From: Streptomyces decoyicus | GTDB taxonomy: Bacteria > Actinomycetota > Actinomycetes > Streptomycetales > Streptomycetaceae | DNA length: 64,000 nt | Assembly: GCF_019880305.1 (NCBI RefSeq) | Contig: NZ_CP082301.1 | Span: forward strand, 3,410,001 to 3,474,000 | Direction: 5' to 3' | Shown here: positions 36,186 through 43,955 of the stretch, in pieces | How the letters are laid out: the number at the start of each line of letters is the position of its first letter | Position numbering within the stretch: the stretch's first letter is position 1 | Notes under the pieces: generated by a model | Database searches by the model: none | The model's input: the letters and a program-made list of their open reading frames with translations, nothing else | What the model was told of the DNA's origin: nothing | Made by a program: the position numbers and the translations under genes

Positions 36186-37486
36186 GACCTCACCACTCGT
36201 GTCAGCTTGCCCACGCCGCTGGAACCCGCCAGCAGCTCGTGCTCCGTACGCAGTTCCAGCACCGGCGTCACCCCGGTGCGCGCGCGAATCGCCGTGCGCA
36301 GCCGCTCCGCCAGATCCGGGGGCGGCGCGCCGGCTCCGGCGGTCTCATAGCCGACCCGGACCGTGAGCGCGCTCAGTTCACGCTGCGGCCGGACCATCTG
36401 GAACACCCCGCCGGCGCACTCCGGCTGGTCCTCGACCGCGAGTCCGATGTCGCGCAGCATGACCGGCACCCCGCCGACCAGGGTCTCGTCGCCGCACCGG
36501 CCCCGCAGCCACATCCGGCCGTGGGTGCGCCCGCAGTCGCACGGCTTCCGGCTCAGCCGGACGAGGTCGTCGCTGCGGTAGCGGATCAGCGGCGCCGTGG
36601 GGTTGTCGAGGTCGGTGGCGACCAGCTCGCCGAGTTCCCCCTCGGGGACCTCGGCGAGGCGCTGCGGTTCGAGGCACTCGGCGAAGACGGTGTCCTCCCA
36701 CAGGTGGAAGCCGTCGTGCCGGTCGCACTCCCACGCCATCCCGGTGTCGGCGGCGCTGGTGTACTCGAACAGCTCGATGCCCCAGTCCTGTCGGACCATC
36801 TCCCGCATCCGGCGGCTCATGGGCGCCCCGGCGAAGGCGGCGGCCTTCAGGGAGGAGAACGCCTCGCGCAGATCGAGCCGGTCCGCGAGCCGGGTCAGCT
36901 CGACGACCTGGGCGTAGGTGAGCTGCAAGAAGGCGGGCCGGTAGCGCCGGGCCGCCTCGACGACCCCGGCCATCTGCCCGGGTCCCGACTCAACGCAGAC
37001 GACGGTGGTGCCCAGCGCGTGGAAGACGTAGTCGAGCAGATTGCGTATGGTGCCGGGCTGGCTCAACACCCGGTCGCCGGGCCGCAGCCCCAGCCCCCAC
37101 AGGTCGCGCAGCATCGCGGCCGGCAGCGGCGGGCACTGGTCCCACTGTTCGGCGAAGAACGTCGGCCGGCCGGTGGTGCCGGAGCTGGAGGAGACCGAGG
37201 TCAGCTCCGAGACGTCCGTGCAGAGCAGCCCGCCGAAGGGGTCGCCGGTGCGGTCCTGGTACGCGCGGACCATGTCCTTGGTGATCGTCGGGATGCGCCG
37301 GCGGAAGTCCTCCAACGAGCGGACATCGCGCGGGTGGACACCGTGTCCGCTCCACAACTCCCGGTAGAACGCGGAGCGTTCGAAGACGTACGGGACGAGT
37401 TCGAGGATGCGCGCTTCCTGCCGGGCCAGCAGCCGCTCCCTGGGCAGGGTCTCTGCCTCCGGATCGAAGAACTCTCTGTCGGGCAT
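36182..37486 (-). CDS. ptmA1: PaaK-like acyl/aryl-AMP ligase
   Basis: Phenylacetate-CoA ligase-family enzyme of 434 residues with an intact ATP loop (SSSSGTTGRPT). YTSAADTGMAWEC and YRSDDLVRL match the family's adenylate-binding segments. A CDCG cluster typical of PaaK relatives is present. ATG at 37486 after GGGAG. By elimination, and because the cluster appears numbered right to left, this should be PtmA1, the adenylating partner of PtmA2; the symbol is inferred and the family is secure. Confidence 0.72.
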   Translation of the reverse strand: MPDREFFDPEAETLPRERLLARQEARILELVPYVFERSAFYRELWSGHGVHPRDVRSLEDFRRRIPTITKDMVRAYQDRTGDPFGGLLCTDVSELTSVSSSSGTTGRPTFFAEQWDQCPPLPAAMLRDLWGLGLRPGDRVLSQPGTIRNLLDYVFHALGTTVVCVESGPGQMAGVVEAARRYRPAFLQLTYAQVVELTRLADRLDLREAFSSLKAAAFAGAPMSRRMREMVRQDWGIELFEYTSAADTGMAWECDRHDGFHLWEDTVFAECLEPQRLAEVPEGELGELVATDLDNPTAPLIRYRSDDLVRLSRKPCDCGRTHGRMWLRGRCGDETLVGGVPVMLRDIGLAVEDQPECAGGVFQMVRPQRELSALTVRVGYETAGAGAPPPDLAERLRTAIRARTGVTPVLELRTEHELLAGSSGVGKLTRVVRS

Positions 37487-37517
37487 GGCTCTCCCTTACC
37501 TTCAGGTACCTAACCCG

Positions 37518-37539
37518 CTATATTAGTTAACTAATATAG
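37518..37539. promoter_or_regulatory. Perfect 22-bp palindromic operator
   Basis: Half-site CTATATTAGTT followed directly by its exact reverse complement. It sits in the divergent gap between the genes starting at 37486 (-) and 37573 (+), so one bound dimer could control both. Core TTAGTTAACT is shared with 5581-5590. The GntR protein PtmR1 is the most likely ligand. Confidence 0.7.
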
Positions 37540-37572
37540 TCCTTTGAGGGTGGTGGTGGGAGGGTGGACGCA

Positions 37573-38127
37573 GTGACCGGCCCGGAGACCGAGCGGCGTC
37601 TGGCACGGGTGGAAGCGCACCTGGCGATCCAGCAGCTCGCGTTCCGCTACGCGCTCGCCGTCGACGCACGCGACCTGGACGCATGGGTGGGGTGCTTCCA
37701 CCCCGACGTGGACATGGGGCGGGCCGGCCGCGGCCGCGAGGTGCTGCGCGGCCACATCGCACCGATGCTGCGCACCTTCCACCGGTCGGTGCACCACATC
37801 ACCGGCCACCGCATCGAGTGGCAGGGGGCGCAGCGGGCGACCGGGACGGTCTACTGCCGCGCCGAGCACGAGGTGGACGACCGCTGGATCGTCATGGCGA
37901 TCTGCTACTTCGACGACTACGCGTGCGTGGACGGTGAATGGCTCTTCACCCGGCGCCGTGAACGGCACTGGTACGCCGCCGATGTGACGGACCGCCCGCA
38001 GGCCGTCGGCTTTGCTGACTGGCCGCCCGCGGGACGCCCCGCCCTCCCGCACTCCTTCCCCACCTGGCAGACCTTCTGGGGCGACGACGCCCCCGTACCG
38101 CACGCGAAAGGGCACACCACTCCATGA
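37573..38127 (+). CDS. SnoaL-like (NTF2-fold) protein
   Basis: Small alpha+beta barrel protein of 184 residues. It has the family's N-terminal helix pair (LAIQQLAFRYALAVDARD) and a strand-rich second half with several His and Trp residues (HRSVHHITGH, ERHWYAAD). Members act as dehydratases, cyclases or isomerases. I prefer GTG at 37573, nine bases after GGGAGG; the GTG at 37564 is too close to that site. The stop overlaps the next ATG (ATGA), coupling it to the dehydrogenase. Confidence 0.8.
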   Translation: MTGPETERRLARVEAHLAIQQLAFRYALAVDARDLDAWVGCFHPDVDMGRAGRGREVLRGHIAPMLRTFHRSVHHITGHRIEWQGAQRATGTVYCRAEHEVDDRWIVMAICYFDDYACVDGEWLFTRRRERHWYAADVTDRPQAVGFADWPPAGRPALPHSFPTWQTFWGDDAPVPHAKGHTTP

Positions 38128-38888
38128 CTTCCCACCAGCGTCTGGCCGGGACGACGGCTCTGGTCACCGGCGGCGGCCAGGGCATCGGCCGGGGCATCGC
38201 CCTGGCGCTGGCCGCCGACGGCGCCGACGTCGTCGTCACGGGGCGCACCGAGAAAACGCTGCGGGCCGTGGTCGCCGAGATCGAGGAGCGCGGGACCGCC
38301 GGGCACGCCGTCGTCGGCGACGTGGGGCAGCGCGACGATGTCGACCGCATGGTCGAGGAGACCGCCCGGACCTTCGGGGGGCTGGACATCCTCGTCAACA
38401 ACGCCCAGTCGGTCGTCCAGCGGCCGCTGGCGGAAACCAGCTACGAGGACCTCGAACTCTCCTACCGCAGCGGCCCGTTGGGCACCTTCCACGCGATGCG
38501 GGCGGCCCTGCCGTACTTGAAGCGGCGCGGCGGCAGCATCGTCAACCTCGCCTCCTCGGCGGCGCTCATCGGCCAGGAGGGCTTCGCCTCCTACGCGATG
38601 GCGAAGGAGGCGATCCGCGGGCTCACCCGGGTCGCCGCCCGGGAGTGGGGCCCGTACGGCATCCGGGTCAACGCGATCTGCCCGGTCTCGCTCAGCCCCG
38701 GCGCGGCCGCGTACTTCGAGGCGCACCCCGAGAAGCACGCCGAGGTGCTGTCGGAGATTCCGCTCGGCCGGCTCGGGGACGCCGAGCAGGACATCGGCCG
38801 GGCCGTGGTGGCGCTGGCCGACGACGGGATGCGCTACCTCACCGGCGCCACCCTCGTCCTCGAAGGCGGTCGCACGATCGTGCACTGA
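38124..38888 (+). CDS. Short-chain dehydrogenase/reductase
   Basis: SDR of 254 residues with GGGQGIG, NNAQ (NNAG variant), catalytic SSAA and YAMAK, and the C-terminal LTGATLVLEGG. It is coupled to the SnoaL-like gene and under the palindrome-controlled promoter. This is the rightmost oxidoreductase of the diterpene cluster, so by the right-to-left numbering it could be PtmO1, the reductase in the C7 inversion; unproven. The next gene starts 155 bp later. Confidence 0.83.
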   Translation: MTSHQRLAGTTALVTGGGQGIGRGIALALAADGADVVVTGRTEKTLRAVVAEIEERGTAGHAVVGDVGQRDDVDRMVEETARTFGGLDILVNNAQSVVQRPLAETSYEDLELSYRSGPLGTFHAMRAALPYLKRRGGSIVNLASSAALIGQEGFASYAMAKEAIRGLTRVAAREWGPYGIRVNAICPVSLSPGAAAYFEAHPEKHAEVLSEIPLGRLGDAEQDIGRAVVALADDGMRYLTGATLVLEGGRTIVH

Positions 38889-39043
38889 GGCGCCGGCCCC
38901 GGGCGGGAATTCCGCACGAGACGTCGCCCGGGAACGCGCCCCGGACCGCAACCGAGCATCCCCTCCCCCAGAACCTTTCCCGGTACCCACCGCGTACCGG
39001 CGTCGGCAACCCCGCACGTTCCTTTGCAGATTGGAGGCGGACG

Positions 39044-39727
39044 GTGTTTTTCAGAGCGCTCAGAGTCGTCCTTGCGACGCTGATGCGGATCGTCTTCCGG
39101 CCGCATATCGACGGCACCGACAACATTCCCACCACAGGCCCCTGCATCATCGCGGCGAATCACCTGTCGTTCTCCGACCATGTCTTCATCGCGCTGGCCG
39201 TCAAGCGTCCCGTCGTCTTCATCGGGAAGGCCGAGCGGCTCACCGGGAAAGGCGTCAAAGGCCGGCTCGCCGCCTGCTTCTTCCGGGCCATCGGGCTGGT
39301 TCCGGTCGAGCGCGACGGCGGTCGCGGCGGCGTGGCCGCGCTCCAGCTCGCCGAGCGCGTACTGGGCGAGGGGAAGATCTTCGGTATTCATCCGGAAGGC
39401 ACCCGCACCCATGACGGCCGCCTCTACCGCGGCCGCACCGGAGTCGGCTATCTGGCGCTGCTCACCGGGGCGCCGGTGATTCCGTGCGGGCTGATCGGCA
39501 CCGAAAAGGTCCAGCCGCCCGGGACGCTGATGTTCCGCCCTTACCGGTTCCGGCTGCGCTTCGGCGCCCCCATGGATTTCTCGGAGCACCAGGGGCGGTC
39601 CGGCGAGGCACGTCTGCGCCGTCAGGTGGCCGACCAGGTCATGCACGAGATCGCGGTGCTCTCCGGTCAGGAGTACGTCGACATGTACGCCACCAAGGCG
39701 AAGGCACTCGCCACCGTCAGCGAATAA
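39044..39727 (+). CDS. 1-Acyl-sn-glycerol-3-phosphate acyltransferase-like protein
   Basis: PlsC-family acyltransferase of 227 residues, probably membrane-associated through its hydrophobic N-terminus. The catalytic HX4D motif is NHLSFSD and the glycerophosphate-binding motif is HPEGTRT. GTG at 39044 after TTGGAGG. It opens a same-strand series in which gaps to the next two genes are 18 and 15 bp, leading straight into the phosphonate genes. The acyl acceptor may be lysophosphatidate or a phosphonate analogue. Confidence 0.85.
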   Translation: MFFRALRVVLATLMRIVFRPHIDGTDNIPTTGPCIIAANHLSFSDHVFIALAVKRPVVFIGKAERLTGKGVKGRLAACFFRAIGLVPVERDGGRGGVAALQLAERVLGEGKIFGIHPEGTRTHDGRLYRGRTGVGYLALLTGAPVIPCGLIGTEKVQPPGTLMFRPYRFRLRFGAPMDFSEHQGRSGEARLRRQVADQVMHEIAVLSGQEYVDMYATKAKALATVSE

Positions 39728-39745
39728 GGGTTCCTGGAGAAATAC

Positions 39746-40645
39746 GTGCTGTCACAGATCCTCGACCGTCTCAGAGATCCGATCGTCTTCGCCCTCCCCG
39801 CCGTCGGCCTGCTGGTCGCCATCGAAATGCTGGCCCTGCGCTTCGGCGACGACCAGGACGCCAAGGGCTTCGCCCGCGACACCCGGGCCAGCGTGCTGAC
39901 CGGGCTGGGCGCGCTGGTGGTGTCCACCCTGCTGCGCGCCGCCGCGCTCGGGCTCTACGCGGTGGTCTATACGTACCTCGCCCCGTTCCATCTGCCGGCC
40001 GACGCCAGGTGGACCTGGGTGGTGCTCTTCTTCGGCGTCGAATTCCTGCTGTACTGGTATCACCGTTCGGCCCATATGATCCGCATCATCTGGGCCGGTC
40101 ACCAAGTCCACCACTCCAGCGAGTACTTCAATACCTCGACCGCGCTGCGGCGCAAGTGGGCGCAGTGGTTCGAAAAGCTGGTCTGGCTGCCGCTGCCGCT
40201 GCTGGGTGTGCCGCCGGTACTGGTCTTCACCATGCACTCCTTCCACCTGATCTACGGTCTGTTCGCCCACACCGAAAAGGTCGGAAAGCTGCCGCGCCCG
40301 CTGGAATTCATCTTTGTGACGCCGTCGCACCACCGTGTCCACCACGGCACCGAACCGGAGTATCTCGACAAGAACTTCGGCAGCATTCTCATCATCTGGG
40401 ACCGGATGTTCGGCACCTTCCAGCCGGAGGGCCGACGCCCCACCTACGGGCTGACGAAGCAGATCAACACCTACAGCATCTGGAAGATCCAGGTGCATGA
40501 ATTCGCCACCATGGCCCGGGAGGTACGCGGCGCCGGCACCTGGCGGCACCGCATGGGTTATCTCTTCGGCCGGCCGGGCTGGCGCCCGGAATCCGAAAAG
40601 CAGCAGGACACTTCGCCGGCACTTCCGGCACACGCACAGAGCTGA
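39746..40645 (+). CDS. Sterol desaturase/fatty acid hydroxylase-family membrane protein
   Basis: Di-iron membrane oxygenase family member of 299 residues, with about four hydrophobic segments and the eight-His set: YHRSAH, HQVHHSS, and HHRVHHG with an intervening HSFH. Such enzymes hydroxylate or desaturate lipids. GTG at 39746 after TGGAGA. Sitting between the acyltransferase and PEP mutase genes, it suggests a hydroxylated lipid linked to the phosphonate. Confidence 0.86.
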   Translation: MLSQILDRLRDPIVFALPAVGLLVAIEMLALRFGDDQDAKGFARDTRASVLTGLGALVVSTLLRAAALGLYAVVYTYLAPFHLPADARWTWVVLFFGVEFLLYWYHRSAHMIRIIWAGHQVHHSSEYFNTSTALRRKWAQWFEKLVWLPLPLLGVPPVLVFTMHSFHLIYGLFAHTEKVGKLPRPLEFIFVTPSHHRVHHGTEPEYLDKNFGSILIIWDRMFGTFQPEGRRPTYGLTKQINTYSIWKIQVHEFATMAREVRGAGTWRHRMGYLFGRPGWRPESEKQQDTSPALPAHAQS

Positions 40646-40660
40646 GCAGAGGGGAATTCC

Positions 40661-41680
40661 GTGGACCACCTCCACAGCACACACCGCGAGCCCTCGGCCC
40701 GGCCCGCCCCGCGTCATGGCGCGGCACAACTGCGCGCCCTTTTCGACGCCCCCGGCACCGTGCGCATCGCCGGCGCCCACAACCCGCTGGGCGCCCGCCT
40801 GGCGGAGCGCGCGGGGTTCGACGGCATCTGGTCGAGCGGCCTGGAGATCTCGGCGTCCCAGGGCCTGCCCGACGCGGACATCCTGACCATGACCGAACTC
40901 CTGGGCGTCGCCGGGTCGATGGCGTCCGCGGTCGGCGTGCCCGTGGTCGCCGACTGCGACGCCGGGTACGGCAACGCCAACAATGTCATGCACATGGTCC
41001 GACGCTACGAAGCCGCCGGTATCGCCGCCGTCACCATCGAGGACAAGCGCTTCCCCAAGGTCAACAGCTTCATACCGGGCCGTCAGGAGCTGGCGTCCGT
41101 ACCGGAGTTCTGCGGCCGGATCGAAGCCGCCAAGGACGCCCAGCGCGACCCCGACTTCATGGTGATCGCCCGGATCGAGGCCCTGATCGCCGGCTGGGAC
41201 CTGGACGAGGCGCTCCGCCGGGGCGAGGCCTACGCCGCGGCCGGCGCCGACGCGGTCCTCATCCACGCCAAGTCCGGCTCCCCGCAGCCGGTGCTGGACT
41301 TCCTCCAGCGGTGGCACCTCCCCCAGCCGGTGGTCGTGGTGCCCACCACGTACCACACGATCTCGGCCGGTGAACTGGGCGCGGCCGGCGCCAAGATGGT
41401 CGTCTACGCCAACCACGGGCTGCGGGCCGGGATCCAGGCCGTCAGCCAGACCTTCGAGACGATCCTCAAGGACGGCCGTACCACCGCGATCGAGGACCAC
41501 ATCGCCCCGCTGAAGACCGTCTTCGACCTCCAGGGCATGGACGAGTTCAAGGAGAACGAGAAGCGGTTCGTCCGCGGCGCCGCGCCGGAGGCGCCCCCGG
41601 CCCCCGCCCCCGAGCGCGCCGACGAGCCGGCGGAGCACGCACGCCCGGTACCGGTGCTGACCGGAGGGGACGCCCCGTGA
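40661..41680 (+). CDS. pepM: Phosphoenolpyruvate phosphomutase
   Basis: Forms the C-P bond by rearranging PEP to phosphonopyruvate. The diagnostic EDKX5NS motif is exact (EDKRFPKVNS), with the ICL/PEPM-barrel residues DCDAGYG and IARIEALIAG around it. 339 residues; the last 40 or so are a Pro/Ala-rich tail beyond the usual length. GTG at 40661 after AGAGGGG. GTGA overlap with the decarboxylase gene. This is the marker enzyme of phosphonate natural products. Confidence 0.96.
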   Translation: MDHLHSTHREPSARPAPRHGAAQLRALFDAPGTVRIAGAHNPLGARLAERAGFDGIWSSGLEISASQGLPDADILTMTELLGVAGSMASAVGVPVVADCDAGYGNANNVMHMVRRYEAAGIAAVTIEDKRFPKVNSFIPGRQELASVPEFCGRIEAAKDAQRDPDFMVIARIEALIAGWDLDEALRRGEAYAAAGADAVLIHAKSGSPQPVLDFLQRWHLPQPVVVVPTTYHTISAGELGAAGAKMVVYANHGLRAGIQAVSQTFETILKDGRTTAIEDHIAPLKTVFDLQGMDEFKENEKRFVRGAAPEAPPAPAPERADEPAEHARPVPVLTGGDAP

Positions 41681-42813
41681 CCGCCGCGCCCGCCGTACCC
41701 CGCACACTCGATCCGGCCGTGGTCGTCCGCACGTTCCGCGAGGCGGGCCTGGGCCCCTTCAGCGGCGTGCCCTGCTCGTTCCTCGGACCGGTGATCAGCG
41801 CTCTCCAGCAGGAACACCCGGCGGACTACCTCACCACCGCCAACGAGGGCGAGGCAGTGGCCATCGCCGCCGGCGCCCGGCTGGCCGGCCGGCTGCCCGT
41901 CGTCATCCTCCAGAACTCCGGCCTGGGCAACGCGGTCAACCCGCTCACCTCGCTGTGCCACACCCTGCGGATCCCCGTCCTGCTGCTGATCACCTGGCGC
42001 GGCCGCCCCGGCTCCCCCGACGAGCCGCAGCACGAGCTGATGGGACGGATCACGCCCGGTCTGCTCACCTCGATGGAGATCCGCCATGAGGTGCTGCCCG
42101 CAGAGCAGGCCGCCCTCGCGGAACGGCTCGGAGTCGCCGTGGACCATATGCGCAGCACCCGGCTGCCGTACGCGTTCGTGGTGCCCAAGGGCCTCGTGGC
42201 GCCGTACGAGGGGCCCGACGCCCGGCCCGCGCCGCGGCCGGAGCGGATGCTCCGCACCGAGGCGATCGCGGAGGTGATGCACGCCGTCGACGCCCGCACA
42301 CCGGTGATCGCCACCACTGGCAAGACGGCCCGCGAGCTGGAGCGCGACTGGGACCGTCCGGAGAACCTGTACGTCGTCGGCTCGATGGGCTGCGCCTCCA
42401 GCGTGGCCCTCGGGGTCGCCCTGCACGCGGCGGCCCGGCAGGTCGTGGTGCTGGACGGCGACGGTGCGGCGCTGATGCGGATGGAGGCGCTGGCCACCAT
42501 CGGCCGGGCCGGTCCGGCCGGTCTGGTGCATGTGCTGCTCGACAACGAGGCCTACGACTCGACCGGTACCCAGCCGACCGGGTCCGCCGCCACCGACTTC
42601 GCCGCCGTCGCCGCGGCCTGCGGCTACCGCTCGACGGCCGACGTGGACGACGCCGCGGGGCTGCGCGCCGCCCTCGCCGATGCCCGGCCGGGCGCCGCGG
42701 GACCCCGGCTGATCAGGGTCCGTATCGCGCCCGGCTCCGATCCGCGGCTGGGCCGTCCCGCGGTGGGTCCCCCCGTGTCCGCCGCCCGCTTCCAGGAGGC
42801 GATCGCCCCGTGA
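41677..42813 (+). CDS. ppd: Phosphonopyruvate decarboxylase
   Basis: Thiamine-diphosphate enzyme of 378 residues that makes phosphonoacetaldehyde and pulls the unfavourable mutase reaction forward. The N-terminal half has the pyrimidine-domain Glu (TTANEGEAV) and the C-terminal half the metal/TPP motif GDGAALMRM ending in DNEAYDSTG, with QPT. Both domains are in one chain. GTG start; coupled on both sides. Confidence 0.95.
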   Translation: MTAAPAVPRTLDPAVVVRTFREAGLGPFSGVPCSFLGPVISALQQEHPADYLTTANEGEAVAIAAGARLAGRLPVVILQNSGLGNAVNPLTSLCHTLRIPVLLLITWRGRPGSPDEPQHELMGRITPGLLTSMEIRHEVLPAEQAALAERLGVAVDHMRSTRLPYAFVVPKGLVAPYEGPDARPAPRPERMLRTEAIAEVMHAVDARTPVIATTGKTARELERDWDRPENLYVVGSMGCASSVALGVALHAAARQVVVLDGDGAALMRMEALATIGRAGPAGLVHVLLDNEAYDSTGTQPTGSAATDFAAVAAACGYRSTADVDDAAGLRAALADARPGAAGPRLIRVRIAPGSDPRLGRPAVGPPVSAARFQEAIAP

Positions 42814-43955
42814 CCACCGACGAGCAGCCGCAGCGGCTGGTGCTGATGAACCCGGGCCCGGTCGTCACCGACGACCGTGTCAGGTCCGCGCTCTCGGGGC
42901 CCGACATGTGCCATCGCGAGCGGGACTTCGCCACGCTGATGACCCGCGTACGGTCCAAGGTCACCCGGATCGCGGGCGGCGGCGCGGACCATACCGCCGT
43001 GGTCCTGACCGGTTCGGGGACCTCCGCGGTGGAGGCCGCGATCGTCTCGGCGGTCCCCGCGCACGGCGGCCTGCTGGTCCTGGACAACGGCCATTACGGG
43101 CACCGGCTGCACGAGATCGCCACGCCGTATGGCATCCGGTCCCGGCGGCTGGAGTCGGGCTGGGGCACCCCGCTCGGCCTCGGCGCGGTGGAGCGCGCGC
43201 TGCGGGACGATCCCCGTCTCACCCACGTGGGCGTGGTGCATCACGAGACCAGCACCGGGATGCTCAATGACGTCGCGGCCGTCGCGGCGCTCGCACACCG
43301 CCACGGCCGGGAGGTCGTGGCGGACGCGGTCAGCAGCATCGGCTGTGAGCCGCTCTCGCTGGAGCGGGACGGGATCGACTGGCTCGCGGGATCGGCCAAC
43401 AAGTGCCTGGAGGGCGCGCCCGGCCTGTCCTTCGTGTGCGCGCGCAGGGACGCCTTCGTCGCGCTGGCCACCGGGCCCCGCCGCACCCACTACCTCGACC
43501 TCCACCGGCACTTCACGGCCCAGGAGAAAGCCGGGGCACCGGCGTTCACACCGGCCGTACCGGCCTTCCACGCCTTCGACATCGCCCTCGACCTGGCACT
43601 GGCGGAAGGCGTGGCGGGACGGCGGGCCCGCTACGACGCCCTGGCCGGCCGGCTGCGCGAGGGCCTGGTGCGGCTCGGCCTGCGACTGCTGCTGCCCGAG
43701 GGGCAACGGGCCGTGGGGCTGACCGCCGTCCGCCTTCCCGGCGGGGTCGGCTTCGACGCCCTGCACTCCGCGCTCAGGGCCGAGGGGTTCGTCATCTACG
43801 CCGCCCAGGAGCAGCTGGCCCAGGGCTTCTTCCGGCTGTCCACGATGGGACAGCTGACCGAGGACGACATCGAGCGCTTCCTCGCCACGCTCGCCGGTCT
43901 GCTGCCCCGGCTCACGGCGGCACCGTCCGCGGGCGCCACGGGAGCGGTCCGATGA
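42810..43955 (+). CDS. 2-Aminoethylphosphonate-type aminotransferase (class V)
   Basis: PLP enzyme of 381 residues resembling PhnW/AEP transaminases. PNPGPV opens the domain, GSGTSAVEA binds phosphate, DAVSSIG holds the cofactor Asp and SANKCLEG the Schiff-base Lys. In this operon it should run towards 2-aminoethylphosphonate from phosphonoacetaldehyde. Overlaps the decarboxylase gene by 4 bp and the next gene by 4 bp. Confidence 0.92.
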   Translation: MTTDEQPQRLVLMNPGPVVTDDRVRSALSGPDMCHRERDFATLMTRVRSKVTRIAGGGADHTAVVLTGSGTSAVEAAIVSAVPAHGGLLVLDNGHYGHRLHEIATPYGIRSRRLESGWGTPLGLGAVERALRDDPRLTHVGVVHHETSTGMLNDVAAVAALAHRHGREVVADAVSSIGCEPLSLERDGIDWLAGSANKCLEGAPGLSFVCARRDAFVALATGPRRTHYLDLHRHFTAQEKAGAPAFTPAVPAFHAFDIALDLALAEGVAGRRARYDALAGRLREGLVRLGLRLLLPEGQRAVGLTAVRLPGGVGFDALHSALRAEGFVIYAAQEQLAQGFFRLSTMGQLTEDDIERFLATLAGLLPRLTAAPSAGATGAVR

